Part shown: positions 38,735 through 47,219 of the stretch, piece by piece
How positions within the stretch are numbered: the first letter of the stretch is position 1
Layout: the number at the start of each line of letters is the position of its first letter
The notes under the pieces: generated by a model
What the model was told of the DNA's origin: nothing
Databases searched by the model: none
Seen by the model: only the letters and a program-made list of their open reading frames with translations
Source: Acidiphilium multivorum AIU301
Lineage (GTDB): Bacteria > Pseudomonadota > Alphaproteobacteria > Acetobacterales > Acetobacteraceae
Reading direction: 5' to 3'
Assembly (NCBI RefSeq): GCF_000202835.1
Contig: NC_015186.1
Span: 2,295,001-2,359,000 of the forward strand
DNA: 64,000 nt
Translations under genes and position numbers: made by a program

Positions 38735-38744
38735 ATACCGGTAT
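38735..38744. promoter_or_regulatory. Putative operator of the GntR/FCD regulator (site 2)
   Basis: ATACCGGTAT, followed by ATTT, 65 bases before the uxaA start. It repeats the core of site 1, though the second arm is poor (TTTCAT). Confidence 0.5.
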
Positions 38745-38808
38745 ATTTCATTCAACGACCCGGGGCGGACCACCGCCCCGCGCCAGGGCGAGAAACGGAA
38801 CCAGACCC

Positions 38809-40320
38809 ATGAACGCTCCCACCACCGTGCGCCTGAACGACGCCGACAATGTCCTCGTGGCGATCGAGCCGATCGCATCCGGCACCGGCGTCGCCGAGGG
38901 CCTGGTGACCTCGGCGCGAATCCCCCGCGGGCACAAGATCGCTTCCGCCCCGATCGAGGCCGGCGCGCCGGTGCGCAAGTTCGGCCAGATCATCGGCTTC
39001 GCGAAGGAGGCCATCGCCCCCGGCGCCTGGGTGCACGAACACAATGTCGAGGTTCACGAATTCGCGCGCGACTACACGCTCGGCGAGGTGAAGCCGGTCG
39101 AACCCGCCGCCGCGCCGGCAACGTTCATGGGGTTCCGCCGCGCCAACGGCCAGGTCGGCACGCGCAACTACATCGCCATCCTGAGCTCGGTGAACTGTGC
39201 CGCGACCGTCGCCCGCCAGATCGCGCTGCGGGCGGAGCGGAGCGGGCTGCTCGACGGGTTTCCGAATGTCGACGGCATCGTTCCGCTCACCCACGGCACC
39301 GGCTGCGGCATGGCGGCCGATGGCGAGGGCTACGAGCTCCTCGAACGCACGCTCTGGGGCGCGGCCTGCAACCCGAACGTCGCCGGCGTGCTGTTCATCG
39401 GCCTCGGCTGCGAGGTGCTGCAGATCGCGCGGATGACCGCCCGCTACGGGCTGAAGGACGATCCCCGCTTCCACTGGATGACGATCCAGGACTCCGGCGG
39501 CACGCCCGCGACGATCGAGGCCGGGCTTGCCGCGCTGCGCGAGATCCTGCCCCGCGCCGACGCCGCGCGGCGCGAGCCCCTGCCCGCCTCGCATCTCATC
39601 CTCGCCCTGCAATGCGGCGGGTCGGACGCCTATTCCGGCCTCACCGCCAACCCCGCACTCGGCGAGGCGGCGGATATCCTGGTGCGCCACGGCGGCACCG
39701 CGATCCTGTCGGAGACGCCGGAAATCTATGGCGCCGAGCATCTTCTCGTCCATCGCGCCGCGAGCCGCCGCGTCGCCGACGACCTGCTGGCGCGGATCGA
39801 CTGGTGGCGCGACTATCTCGCCCGCACCGGCGGGCAGATGAATAACAACCCCTCACCCGGCAACAAGGCCGGCGGGCTGACCACCATTCTCGAGAAATCC
39901 CTCGGCGCCGTCGCCAAGGGCGGCACCACGCCGCTCACCGCCGTCTACCGCTATGCCGAGCCGGTCACCGAGCGCGGCTTCGTCTTCATGGACACGCCGG
40001 GCTACGACCCGGTCTCGGTCACCGGCCAGGTTGCCGGCGGCGCCAACATCCTCTGCTTCACCACCGGCCGCGGCTCGGCCTTCGGCTGCAAGCCGGTGCC
40101 CTCGATCAAGCTCGCCACCAACAGCGATCTCTACCGCCGCATGGAAACCGACATGGACATCGATTGCGGCGACATCCTCTCCGGCACGACGATCGCGCAA
40201 AAGGGCGAGGAAATCTTCCGCCACCTGCTCGACGTCGCCTCCGGCGCGCGCACGAAATCCGAACGGCTCGGCTATGGCGACAACGAATTCGTGCCCTGGC
40301 AGGTCGGCGCGGTCATGTGA
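38809..40320 (+). CDS. uxaA: Altronate dehydratase
   Basis: Converts D-altronate to 2-keto-3-deoxygluconate in galacturonate breakdown. The 503-residue protein joins an N-terminal SAF domain (about 10-95, LVAIEPIASGTGVAEGLVTS, HEHNVEVHEF) to the UxaA dehydratase domain, which shows GFRRANGQVGTRNYIAILSSVNCAATVA, LTHGTGCGM, LALQCGGSDAYSGLTANPALG and MNNNPSPGNKAGGLTTILEKS. Start ATG 38809. Some family members act on galactarate or other sugar acids, so substrate is moderately certain. The isomerase UxaC and reductase UxaB are not seen in the window. Confidence 0.9.
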   Translation: MNAPTTVRLNDADNVLVAIEPIASGTGVAEGLVTSARIPRGHKIASAPIEAGAPVRKFGQIIGFAKEAIAPGAWVHEHNVEVHEFARDYTLGEVKPVEPAAAPATFMGFRRANGQVGTRNYIAILSSVNCAATVARQIALRAERSGLLDGFPNVDGIVPLTHGTGCGMAADGEGYELLERTLWGAACNPNVAGVLFIGLGCEVLQIARMTARYGLKDDPRFHWMTIQDSGGTPATIEAGLAALREILPRADAARREPLPASHLILALQCGGSDAYSGLTANPALGEAADILVRHGGTAILSETPEIYGAEHLLVHRAASRRVADDLLARIDWWRDYLARTGGQMNNNPSPGNKAGGLTTILEKSLGAVAKGGTTPLTAVYRYAEPVTERGFVFMDTPGYDPVSVTGQVAGGANILCFTTGRGSAFGCKPVPSIKLATNSDLYRRMETDMDIDCGDILSGTTIAQKGEEIFRHLLDVASGARTKSERLGYGDNEFVPWQVGAVM

Positions 40321-40397
40321 CCGCCAAGTGAGGCTTCATGTGACCGCCAGGCGAAGTTTCGTGTGATCGCCTGGCGAAATCTCATGTGGCCGCGGCG
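40314..40397. repeat. 23-bp imperfect tandem repeat overlapping the uxaA stop
   Basis: About 3.6 units begin at 40314, 40337, 40360 and 40383 with the pattern CATGTGACCGCCAGGCGAAG plus TTT. Unit 1 contains the uxaA stop codon. Units differ at several positions. They separate uxaA from convergent livF, and no T-run terminator is present. Confidence 0.75.
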
Positions 40398-40403
40398 CCG
40401 GCG

Positions 40404-41129
40404 TCAGTGGGCGCCAGCACCCAGCATCGCCGCGCGGAACCCCTCGTCCGCGCGCAGCGCCTCGCTCGTGTCCGCCCGCACGATCCGCCCGGTCTCCAGC
40501 AGATAGGCGCGATGCGCGACCTTCAGGCTGAGATTGACGTTCTGTTCGACGAGCAGCACCGTCATCCCCTCGGCGTTGATCCGTGCGATCGTCGCGAACA
40601 CCTGCTTGACGATGACCGGTGCGAGGCCCAGCGAGGGCTCGTCCAGCATCAGCAGGCGCGGCTTCGCCATCAGCCCGCGCCCGATCGCCAGCATCTGCTG
40701 CTGCCCGCCGCTGAGCGACCAGCCCATCTGCGCATAAAGCCGCTTCAGATCGGGGAAGATTTCGAGAATCCCCTCGATGTCCCGCTCGGTTTCGGCGCGC
40801 GACACCCTCCGGTTCGACGTGCCCATGATCAGGTTCTCGCGCACCGTGAGGCCCGGAAACACGTGCCGCCCTTCCGGCACATGCGCGATGCCGCGGCGGA
40901 CGATCGCCTCCGGCGCCATCCGGTCGATCCGCTCGCCCTCGAAGCGGATTTCGCCGCGCGTCGGGTGCAGCAGGCCGGAAATCGTCTTGAGCGTGGTCGA
41001 CTTGCCCGCACCGTTCACGCCGAGCAGGGCGACGACCTCGCCCGCCCGCACCTCGATGCTGATGTCGTGCAGGGCCGTCACCTGCCCGTAGCGCGACTGG
41101 ATGTTGCTGACCTCAAGCATATTCGACAT
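40404..41129 (-). CDS. livF: Branched-chain amino acid-type ABC transporter ATP-binding protein LivF
   Basis: Second ATPase of a Liv-type (HAAT) importer, 241 residues. Walker A GVNGAGKST, signature LSGGQQQMLAIGRGLM, Walker B LLMLDEPSLGLAP and the LVEQNV switch region are present. Starts at GTG 41135, ATG 41129 (MSNMLEVSNIQSRYGQ) and ATG 41120 are all possible; any of them overlaps the end of the preceding fusion gene. The transported compound is not certain to be an amino acid: related systems carry urea, aromatic acids or other organic acids. Confidence 0.92.
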   Translation of the reverse strand: MSNMLEVSNIQSRYGQVTALHDISIEVRAGEVVALLGVNGAGKSTTLKTISGLLHPTRGEIRFEGERIDRMAPEAIVRRGIAHVPEGRHVFPGLTVRENLIMGTSNRRVSRAETERDIEGILEIFPDLKRLYAQMGWSLSGGQQQMLAIGRGLMAKPRLLMLDEPSLGLAPVIVKQVFATIARINAEGMTVLLVEQNVNLSLKVAHRAYLLETGRIVRADTSEALRADEGFRAAMLGAGAH

Positions 41130-42912
41130 CGTCACCCAGATACGCCTTCATCACGGCAGGATCCGACAGCACCTGCTTCACCGAACCCTCGCTGATCTTC
41201 TGGCCGAAATCCATCACATAGGCCCGCGTCGCAACACTGGAGACGAAGCTCATGTCGTGCTCGATCAGCAGCATCGTCATCCCCCGCGCATGGATCCGGT
41301 AGAGGATCTGCGACAGCACCTCGGTTTCCTCGTGGTTCATCCCCGCCGCTGGCTCGTCGAGCAGCAGGAGTTCGGGGCCGGAGACGATCGCCCGCGCGAT
41401 CTCGACGATGCGCTGCTGCCCGTACGGCAGGTTCTTCGCCTTCACGCCGAGCCGGGCGAAACCGAGGAAATGCAGCGTTTCCCTCGCCTTTTCCATCGCC
41501 TCGCGTTCCTCGCGATAGCCGCGCGGCCGCGAGAGCAACGCGCCCGCAAGCCCGACCGTGCCGCGCCGGTAATAACCGACCGCCACATTTTCCAACGCGG
41601 TGAGTTCGGGGAACAGGCGGATGTTCTGGAAGGTGCGGGAAATGCCGAGCCGGTTGATCCGCGCCGGGCCGAGATTGGTGATCTCCTTCCCGTCATAGAC
41701 GATCGATCCCGCCGTCGCCGTATAGATCCCGCTCAGCACGTTCAGCACCGTCGTCTTGCCCGATCCGTTCGGCCCGATCAGCACCGCGACATCGCCGCGA
41801 TTGACCGTGAGCGACACGCCGTTGACCGCCTTGATGCCGCCGAAATGCTTGGCCAGATCTCGAATTTCCAGAAGCGGCCGGTCCGAGGCCACCGGCCGCT
41901 CGGGCACGGCGCCGGCCTCGAGATGCGCCACCTCTTCCTCGTCAGAGCGCCGCCGGCCCGCCACCAGCGTCGCCACCGCGCCGACGCCGCGGAGCAGCAA
42001 CCCGTACAGCCCTTCCGGCATGAACAGCACGACGACGACGACCAGCACGCCATAGACCGCGATGTAATAGGCATGCAGGAAGCGCAGCACTTCCGGCAGG
42101 AAGGTGATCAGCCCCGCACCCAGCGTGGTGCCGACGATCGAGGCCTGCCCGCCCACCAGCGCCATCGCGAAGAACGAGACCGACTGATAGAAATTGAAGA
42201 CGTTCGGGCTGATATAGAGCGAGCCGGAAGCGTAGAGAATCCCGCCCATCGCGGCGAGCGCCGCGGAGACGGCGAAGGCGAGAACCTTGGTCCGGAACAG
42301 GCTGATCCCGTTTGCCGAAGCGGCGATCTCGTCCTCGCGCAGGGCGAACAGCGCCCCGCCCAGCCGCGAATGGCGCAGGCGGAACACGACATAGCTCGCC
42401 AGCACCAGCACCGCGACGGAGATGAAATAGAACCCGTGATCGCTGTTGATCGCGTAGCCGAACAGGCTCGGCCGGGGGATGTTGGAAATCCCGTCGGCGC
42501 CGTCGGTCACCGCGTTCCAGTTGTTCAGCACGAGTTCGGTGATGATCTGAAAGCCGATCGTCACCAGCGCGAGATAGTGGCTGGCGAGCCTGAGCGAGAT
42601 CGCGCCGAGGAACAGGCCGAACCCGGTCGTCACCGCCACCGCCGCCAGCGCCGCGCTCCAGTAGCCGATGTGGTGGTTCACCGCGAGGATCGAGAACGTA
42701 TAGGCGCCGATCCCGAAAAACGCAGCCTGCGCCAGCGAGATCTGCCCCGAATAGCCGAGCAGAACGGTCAGCCCCAGGGCCGCGACGGCGTAGGACAGCG
42801 AGAGGATCAGCAGCGTGAGATAATACGAGCCCAGCCGCCCGCCCGGCAGCAGGAAGGGAATCAGCACGAGCAGCGCGATGAAGGGCAGGAACTTGGCGAT
42901 CGACCTGGTCAT
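41113..42912 (-). CDS. livM: Fused Liv-type permease and ATP-binding protein (LivM-LivG)
   Basis: A single 599-residue frame joins a LivM-type permease (about residues 1-310, many membrane helices, with GYSGQISLAQAAFFGIGAYT and a late MALVGGQASIVGTTLGAGLI) to a LivG-type ATPase (about 348-599). The linker (about 310-347) is Arg- and Glu-rich. The ATPase has Walker A GPNGSGKTT, the LivG-style signature LPYGQQRIVEIARA, Walker B LLLDEPAAGMN and a final LIEHDM. I see no stop or frameshift at the junction, so it is a true fusion; such fusions are known. It lies between livH and livF on the minus strand. Confidence 0.93.
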   Translation of the reverse strand: MTRSIAKFLPFIALLVLIPFLLPGGRLGSYYLTLLILSLSYAVAALGLTVLLGYSGQISLAQAAFFGIGAYTFSILAVNHHIGYWSAALAAVAVTTGFGLFLGAISLRLASHYLALVTIGFQIITELVLNNWNAVTDGADGISNIPRPSLFGYAINSDHGFYFISVAVLVLASYVVFRLRHSRLGGALFALREDEIAASANGISLFRTKVLAFAVSAALAAMGGILYASGSLYISPNVFNFYQSVSFFAMALVGGQASIVGTTLGAGLITFLPEVLRFLHAYYIAVYGVLVVVVVLFMPEGLYGLLLRGVGAVATLVAGRRRSDEEEVAHLEAGAVPERPVASDRPLLEIRDLAKHFGGIKAVNGVSLTVNRGDVAVLIGPNGSGKTTVLNVLSGIYTATAGSIVYDGKEITNLGPARINRLGISRTFQNIRLFPELTALENVAVGYYRRGTVGLAGALLSRPRGYREEREAMEKARETLHFLGFARLGVKAKNLPYGQQRIVEIARAIVSGPELLLLDEPAAGMNHEETEVLSQILYRIHARGMTMLLIEHDMSFVSSVATRAYVMDFGQKISEGSVKQVLSDPAVMKAYLGDDVEYA

Positions 42913-42945
42913 GTTGTCGTTTCCCTGAAGCCGCCGGCGCGCCGG

Positions 42946-43830
42946 TCAGACCTTCTGCGAGACTTTTTCACCGAACAGCCCGTATGGCCGGAAGATCAGG
43001 AACAGGATCAGCACGATGAACGGAAACGCATCGCGATACGACCCCGAAATATAGGTCGCGCCGTAGGTTTCGATCAGCCCGATGCCGAGCCCGCCGACGA
43101 TGGCGCCCTTCATGCTGCCGAACCCGCCGACGATCGCCGCGGCGAACGCCTTCAGCGCGATGGTCGAGCCCATCGTCGCCGTCACCGTGTAGACGGGTGC
43201 GATCAGCAAACCCGCCAGCCCGCCCAGCGCGGTGCTGATGGCGAATGTCAGCGCCGCCATCCAGGCCACGCGGATTCCCATCAGCCGCGCGGTGTCCGGG
43301 TCCTGCGCCGTCGCCTGCAACTGCTTGCCGAGCTTGGTCCGTTCGAGGAACCAGTTCAGCAGCGCCACCATGGCGGCGGTGACGACGATGATGACGATAT
43401 ATTGCGGATAGACGTGCACGCCGAGCAACGCGACCGACTGCGCCTTGAAGATCGGCGGCAGCTGGTACGGGATCGGCCCATAGATCAGCAGGAACGCCTG
43501 TTCGAGAAAGACCGAGGCGCCGACAGTGGCGATCATCACCGGCAGGAAGTTGCGCGGCCGGTTGCGCACCGGCTGGAAGATCAGCAACTGGAACAGCGCG
43601 CCGACCACGCCGGTTCCCGCCACCGCGAGCAGAAGCGCGAGCCACCAGGGCAGATGCAGCACGACGACGAGGCTGACCATGAAATAGGCGCCGATCATCG
43701 CGAAATCGCCCTGGGCGAAATTCACCACGTTGACCGAGGTGTAGATCAGCACGAAGCCGAGCGCGATCAGCGCATAGATGCTGCCGACCGCAAGCCCCGC
43801 GATGGTCAGCTGGATGAATTCGGAGAACAC
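42946..43830 (-). CDS. livH: Liv-type ABC transporter permease LivH
   Basis: First permease of the importer, 294 residues with about eight hydrophobic segments. Family pattern: LTIAGLAVGSIYALIALGFVLIYTSVNVVNFAQGDFAMIGAYF, the EAA-like DPDTARLMGI, and AFAAAIVGGFGSMKGAIVGGLGIGLIE. It ends RPYGLFGEKVSQKV. It is separated from livK by a strong hairpin. Confidence 0.93.
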   Translation of the reverse strand: MFSEFIQLTIAGLAVGSIYALIALGFVLIYTSVNVVNFAQGDFAMIGAYFMVSLVVVLHLPWWLALLLAVAGTGVVGALFQLLIFQPVRNRPRNFLPVMIATVGASVFLEQAFLLIYGPIPYQLPPIFKAQSVALLGVHVYPQYIVIIVVTAAMVALLNWFLERTKLGKQLQATAQDPDTARLMGIRVAWMAALTFAISTALGGLAGLLIAPVYTVTATMGSTIALKAFAAAIVGGFGSMKGAIVGGLGIGLIETYGATYISGSYRDAFPFIVLILFLIFRPYGLFGEKVSQKV

Positions 43831-43882
43831 GCAGACGATATCCCGGGCAGCTGGTTTTTCATTCCGTCACGATAACGGCGAA

Positions 43883-43915
43883 CGCCGTCCGGGCCACGAC
43901 CCTGCCCGGACGGCG
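43883..43915 (-). terminator. Hairpin between livK and livH
   Basis: A perfect 12-base stem (CGCCGTCCGGGC / GCCCGGACGGCG, nine-base loop) follows the livK stop on the minus strand. No T-run follows, so it is more likely an mRNA-stabilising or partial-termination structure giving more binding protein than permease, a common design in ABC operons. Confidence 0.6.
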
Positions 43916-43923
43916 CCCGGCCT

Positions 43924-45045
43924 TCAGCCGACGTATTTGATCGGGATGACCTTCTGGTGCTGCATCTTCACCACCCAGTAGCCGTGCAGCCCGTCGCCGT
44001 TCGCGTCGAAATTGTAGGTGCCCTCGACGCCGTGATAGCCCTTCACCGCGCGAATGCCCTTCTGGATCGCCGCCGGCGCGGTGCCGTCCTTCGCGATCAC
44101 CCGGCTCAGGACGTTCATCGCGTCATACACCCAGCCGCCGAACACGTCGGGCTGGCTGTGATATTTCGCGACATAGAGCTTGGTGAACGCCTTCGCCGCG
44201 TCATTGCCGTCCGCCACGAAATCGGAAACGCCGTAGGTGCCGTCGACCGCCGACCCGGCAAGCTGGATGCACACCGCCGTCGCGATCGAGGTGGACCCGA
44301 TGATCTTCACCTTGAGGTCGAGCTGGCGCAGCTGCTTGAGCATCTGCGCCTCGTCCTCCGAATTCGTCATGTAGGTGGCCAGCGTATCCGCGCCGGAGTT
44401 CTTGATCTTTTCAAGGAACGAGGTGTAGTCGCGCGTCGCGGTCGTGTAGCCCTGGTCGCTGACCACTTTCGCGCCGTCCTTCACGAGCGCCGCCTTGAGC
44501 AGCTGATTGCCGGCCGAGCCGAAGGCGTCGGTGTCGTAAAGAATGGCAACCTTCTTGCTGCCCATCGTCTTTACCGCATACTGGGCCATCGTCGCCGAGG
44601 CATAGGTATCGTTCGGGCGGAAGCGGAACACCCACTGGTTGCCCACATGCGTCAGCTTCGGATCGGTGCCGCCGATCATGGTCGGAATCTTGTAGCGCGC
44701 GACATAAGGCAGCGTCGCCTGCACGATGGTGCTGCGGATCGAGCCGATGATCGCGACGATATTCTGGTTCGCCGCAAGTTTCTGATAGGCCGAGACGCCG
44801 GCCTGGTTCTGCCCGCGATCGTCCTCGACGATCAGCTTGATCTTCTTGCCGTTGATGCCGCCATGGGCGTTGATCTCGTCAACGGCGAGCTTCGCGCCAT
44901 CGACCTTGTGCTGCCCGCTGAGCGCCGCCGGTCCGGTCATGTCCGCGATCATGCCGATCTCGATCGTGCCCGAGGCCGCGTGCGCGACACCCAGCCCGCA
45001 CGACAGCGCAATCATGCCGGCGCCAAAAAGGAGTTTTCTGACCAT
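43924..45045 (-). CDS. livK: Periplasmic substrate-binding protein of the Liv-type transporter
   Basis: Leu/Ile/Val-type binding protein of 373 residues. Signal peptide MVRKLLFGAGMIALSCGLGV with cleavage near AHAASG, then the family fold: IEIGMIADMTGPAALSGQHK, KLAVDEINAHGGINGKKIKL, VVAIIGSIRS-like ATLPYVARYKIP, KVAILYDTDAFGS, VFGGWVYDAMNVL. The ligand is unknown. An ACCGGTATAT motif 216 bases upstream links it to the uronate regulator. It starts at ATG 45045. Confidence 0.92.
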   Translation of the reverse strand: MVRKLLFGAGMIALSCGLGVAHAASGTIEIGMIADMTGPAALSGQHKVDGAKLAVDEINAHGGINGKKIKLIVEDDRGQNQAGVSAYQKLAANQNIVAIIGSIRSTIVQATLPYVARYKIPTMIGGTDPKLTHVGNQWVFRFRPNDTYASATMAQYAVKTMGSKKVAILYDTDAFGSAGNQLLKAALVKDGAKVVSDQGYTTATRDYTSFLEKIKNSGADTLATYMTNSEDEAQMLKQLRQLDLKVKIIGSTSIATAVCIQLAGSAVDGTYGVSDFVADGNDAAKAFTKLYVAKYHSQPDVFGGWVYDAMNVLSRVIAKDGTAPAAIQKGIRAVKGYHGVEGTYNFDANGDGLHGYWVVKMQHQKVIPIKYVG

Positions 45046-45260
45046 TGGATTTGTTTCCCCTAGTGTTTGTGAATTTTCCGGACCGATCCGGGCCTGAAGC
45101 CACTTCCGTCGCGGTCGTGGCCCGCCGTGTCACGCCGGCGCCGGGCGAACCCGTGGGCCGTGCGGGAACGAGACCAGAACAGAAGCCACTCAGCCTGCCG
45201 CCTGCAAGGGCAATCGGGCACAAGAGCGCGCATCCGTCGGTCTCCCCATGCAGATTTTCA

Positions 45261-45276
45261 ATAACCGGTATATAGG
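45261..45276. promoter_or_regulatory. Putative operator of the GntR/FCD regulator (site 3, upstream of livK)
   Basis: ATAACCGGTATATAGG shares ten consecutive bases (ACCGGTATAT) with site 1. It sits in the 273-base gap between bioD and livK, the rest of which shows no gene. If functional, it puts the Liv-type importer under sugar-acid control. Confidence 0.45.
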
Positions 45277-45318
45277 ATTTCGGGGGGTGTCAACACGCCG
45301 TTCGTATCATCCGGCGAC

Positions 45319-45990
45319 TCAGCGGCGGGCGGCCTCGTCGAGCCAGGCGTGCCAGTCCGGCGTATCGTCGATGAAGACCGGCGGCGGGGTGGCGCCGAGA
45401 TGCCGCAGCAGCGACTCCCGCGTGCGCTCGACCGGCACCGGCAGCGGCTCCATCGGGTTGATCACGACCGCGGCAATCGCGATCCCGCGCGCGCGCAGCG
45501 CCTCGACGGCGCAGAGCGTGTGGCTGATCGTGCCGAGATAGCCGCCGGCGACCAGCACGACCTCGATGCCGAGGGCGGCGATCCAGTCGCGCACGGTGTG
45601 CGTTTCATCCAGCGGCACCATCGCGCCGCCGACGCCCTCGACCAGCATGGGGCCGGCCGCGCCGACGATCTCGGCCTGGCAGAAGGCGACGAGGTCGTCG
45701 AACGGAATGCGCCGCCCGCTGCGCGCCGCCGCCATGTCCGGCGAGATCGGGTCGGGAAACCGCCAGGGGCAGATGGTGGCGACCGCCTCGTCGTTCACCA
45801 TCGAACTGCCCATCGCCCGCAGCAGGATACCGGCATCGCTCGACGCGGAGAGCGCGGGCTGGTAGCCGCTGGCGACCGGCTTGAGCGCCCGCGCGGGAAC
45901 GTCGCCGGCCCGCCAGTGGCGGATCATGCCGGCGGCGACATGCGTCTTGCCGATCTCGGTGCCGGATGCGGTGATGAAGAAATGGCTCAT
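45319..45990 (-). CDS. bioD: Dethiobiotin synthetase
   Basis: ATP-dependent carboxylase closing the ureido ring of biotin, 223 residues. P-loop [15 protein letters not shown] at the N-terminus, [29 protein letters not shown] and VVINPM are diagnostic. The start ATG 45990 overlaps the bioF stop by four bases (bioF-bioD order). The 45046-45318 gap follows downstream. Confidence 0.95.
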   Translation of the reverse strand: MSHFFITASGTEIGKTHVAAGMIRHWRAGDVPARALKPVASGYQPALSASSDAGILLRAMGSSMVNDEAVATICPWRFPDPISPDMAAARSGRRIPFDDLVAFCQAEIVGAAGPMLVEGVGGAMVPLDETHTVRDWIAALGIEVVLVAGGYLGTISHTLCAVEALRARGIAIAAVVINPMEPLPVPVERTRESLLRHLGATPPPVFIDDTPDWHAWLDEAARR

Positions 45991-47132
45991 GCGGTCACCA
46001 GGATTCTGTCGTGGACGAGTTGGGCCAGACGGTCGATGTCATCTGGGGCGTGGCAGGCGGTGAAGGCGAAGCGGAGCCGCGCCGTGCCCTCGGGCACCGT
46101 GGGCGGGCGGATGGCGGCGACCAGAAAGCCCGCCGCCTCCAGCACGGCCTGCGCCGCGAGGGCGCGCTCGGCGGTGCCGAGCAGGAGCGGCACGATCGGG
46201 CTTTCGGCCGGTGGCAGGCCCAGGGCGGCGCAGAAGCGGCGGGCATGGGCGAGCGGGGCGGCGCACATTGCGGGGTCGGTCGCGATCAGGTCGAGGGCCG
46301 CGATCGAGGCGCCGACCACCGCCGGCGGCAGGCCGGTGGTGTAGACGAAGCTGCGGGCACGGTTGCGGATCAGCTCGCACACCACGTGCGAGGCGCAGAG
46401 ATAGCCGCCATAGCTGCCCACCGCCTTGGACAGCGTGCCCATCTGCAACGGCACGTCATGGCCGTGGGCCGAGCCGCGCCCTTCGTTGATGACGCCGATG
46501 CCGTGCGCGTCGTCCGTCATCAGCCAGGCGTCATGCGCCTTGGCCAAGGCGAGCATCTCGCCGACGGGCGCGAGGTCGCCATCCATGGAGAAGACGCCGT
46601 CGGTCACCACCATCGCGTGGCGGGCGGCTTGGCGATGGGCGGCGAGGAGTTCGGCGAGATGCGCGAGGTCGTTGTGGCGGAAGACGTGGAGCGCGGCGCC
46701 GGACAGGCGGGCGCCGGCCCAGATGCAGGCATGGGCGAGTTCGTCGACGAAGATCGCATCCTCCCGCGCCATCAGCGCCGGGATGATGCCGGTATTGGCG
46801 AGGAAGCCCGAGCCGAACACCACGGCGTCTTCCGTCTGTTTCAGCGCGGCGAGGCGCGCCTCGAGCGCGCAATAGAGCGGATGGTCGCCGGTGACGAGGC
46901 GGGAGGCGCCGGCGCCGGCGCCGTGGCGGCGGGCGGCGTCGATCGCGGCGTCGATCACCGCCGGGTGGGTGGAGAGGTTGAGATAGTCGTTGCAGGAGAA
47001 CGAGATCAGCCGCTGCCCGTCGCGCTCCAGCACCGCGCCGGCGGCGCGGGCGGTCGGGCGCAGGCGGCGGCGGAGGGCGCCGGCCTCGAGGCGGGCGAGC
47101 TTGTCGGTCGCGAACTGGTCGAGCGTGGTCAT
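45987..47132 (-). CDS. bioF: 8-amino-7-oxononanoate synthase
   Basis: PLP-dependent enzyme joining pimeloyl-ACP/CoA and alanine. The 381-residue protein shows [56 protein letters not shown] and the PLP-lysine motif [14 protein letters not shown]. Start ATG 47132. It is divergent from bioB with an 87-base gap. Genes making the pimeloyl moiety (bioC/bioH or substitutes) are absent from the window. Confidence 0.95.
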   Translation of the reverse strand: MTTLDQFATDKLARLEAGALRRRLRPTARAAGAVLERDGQRLISFSCNDYLNLSTHPAVIDAAIDAARRHGAGAGASRLVTGDHPLYCALEARLAALKQTEDAVVFGSGFLANTGIIPALMAREDAIFVDELAHACIWAGARLSGAALHVFRHNDLAHLAELLAAHRQAARHAMVVTDGVFSMDGDLAPVGEMLALAKAHDAWLMTDDAHGIGVINEGRGSAHGHDVPLQMGTLSKAVGSYGGYLCASHVVCELIRNRARSFVYTTGLPPAVVGASIAALDLIATDPAMCAAPLAHARRFCAALGLPPAESPIVPLLLGTAERALAAQAVLEAAGFLVAAIRPPTVPEGTARLRFAFTACHAPDDIDRLAQLVHDRILVTA

Positions 47133-47219
47133 CCTGTCTCAATCTGCCGCAAAAGCTTCACGAACGCGGATGCAGCGTTTATCACCGGTTCGACCCCTTG
47201 GGGCAAATCGGAGCTTGCC

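Noticed and set aside
40314-40397. Possible CRISPR array
   Set aside because: Units are contiguous 23-base repeats with no unique spacers and no cas genes nearby.
41101-43875. A 900-codon open frame on the plus strand opposite the liv genes
   Set aside because: Arg/His/Asp-rich composition of an antisense shadow in high-GC DNA; the minus-strand LivH and LivMG proteins explain the sequence. The same holds for the long frames opposite hpnI/hpnJ (12183-14519), katG (26556-28481) and sdhA (57405-59333).
45046-45318. Replication origin in the bioD-livK gap, suggested by the skew change
   Set aside because: No DnaA-box cluster (TTATCCACA-like) or AT-rich unwinding element visible and no dnaA/parAB neighbours; kept only as a skew observation.
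47133-47219. BioR or BirA operator between bioF and bioB
   Set aside because: Only a loose TTTATCACC stretch; no palindrome matching a known biotin regulator.
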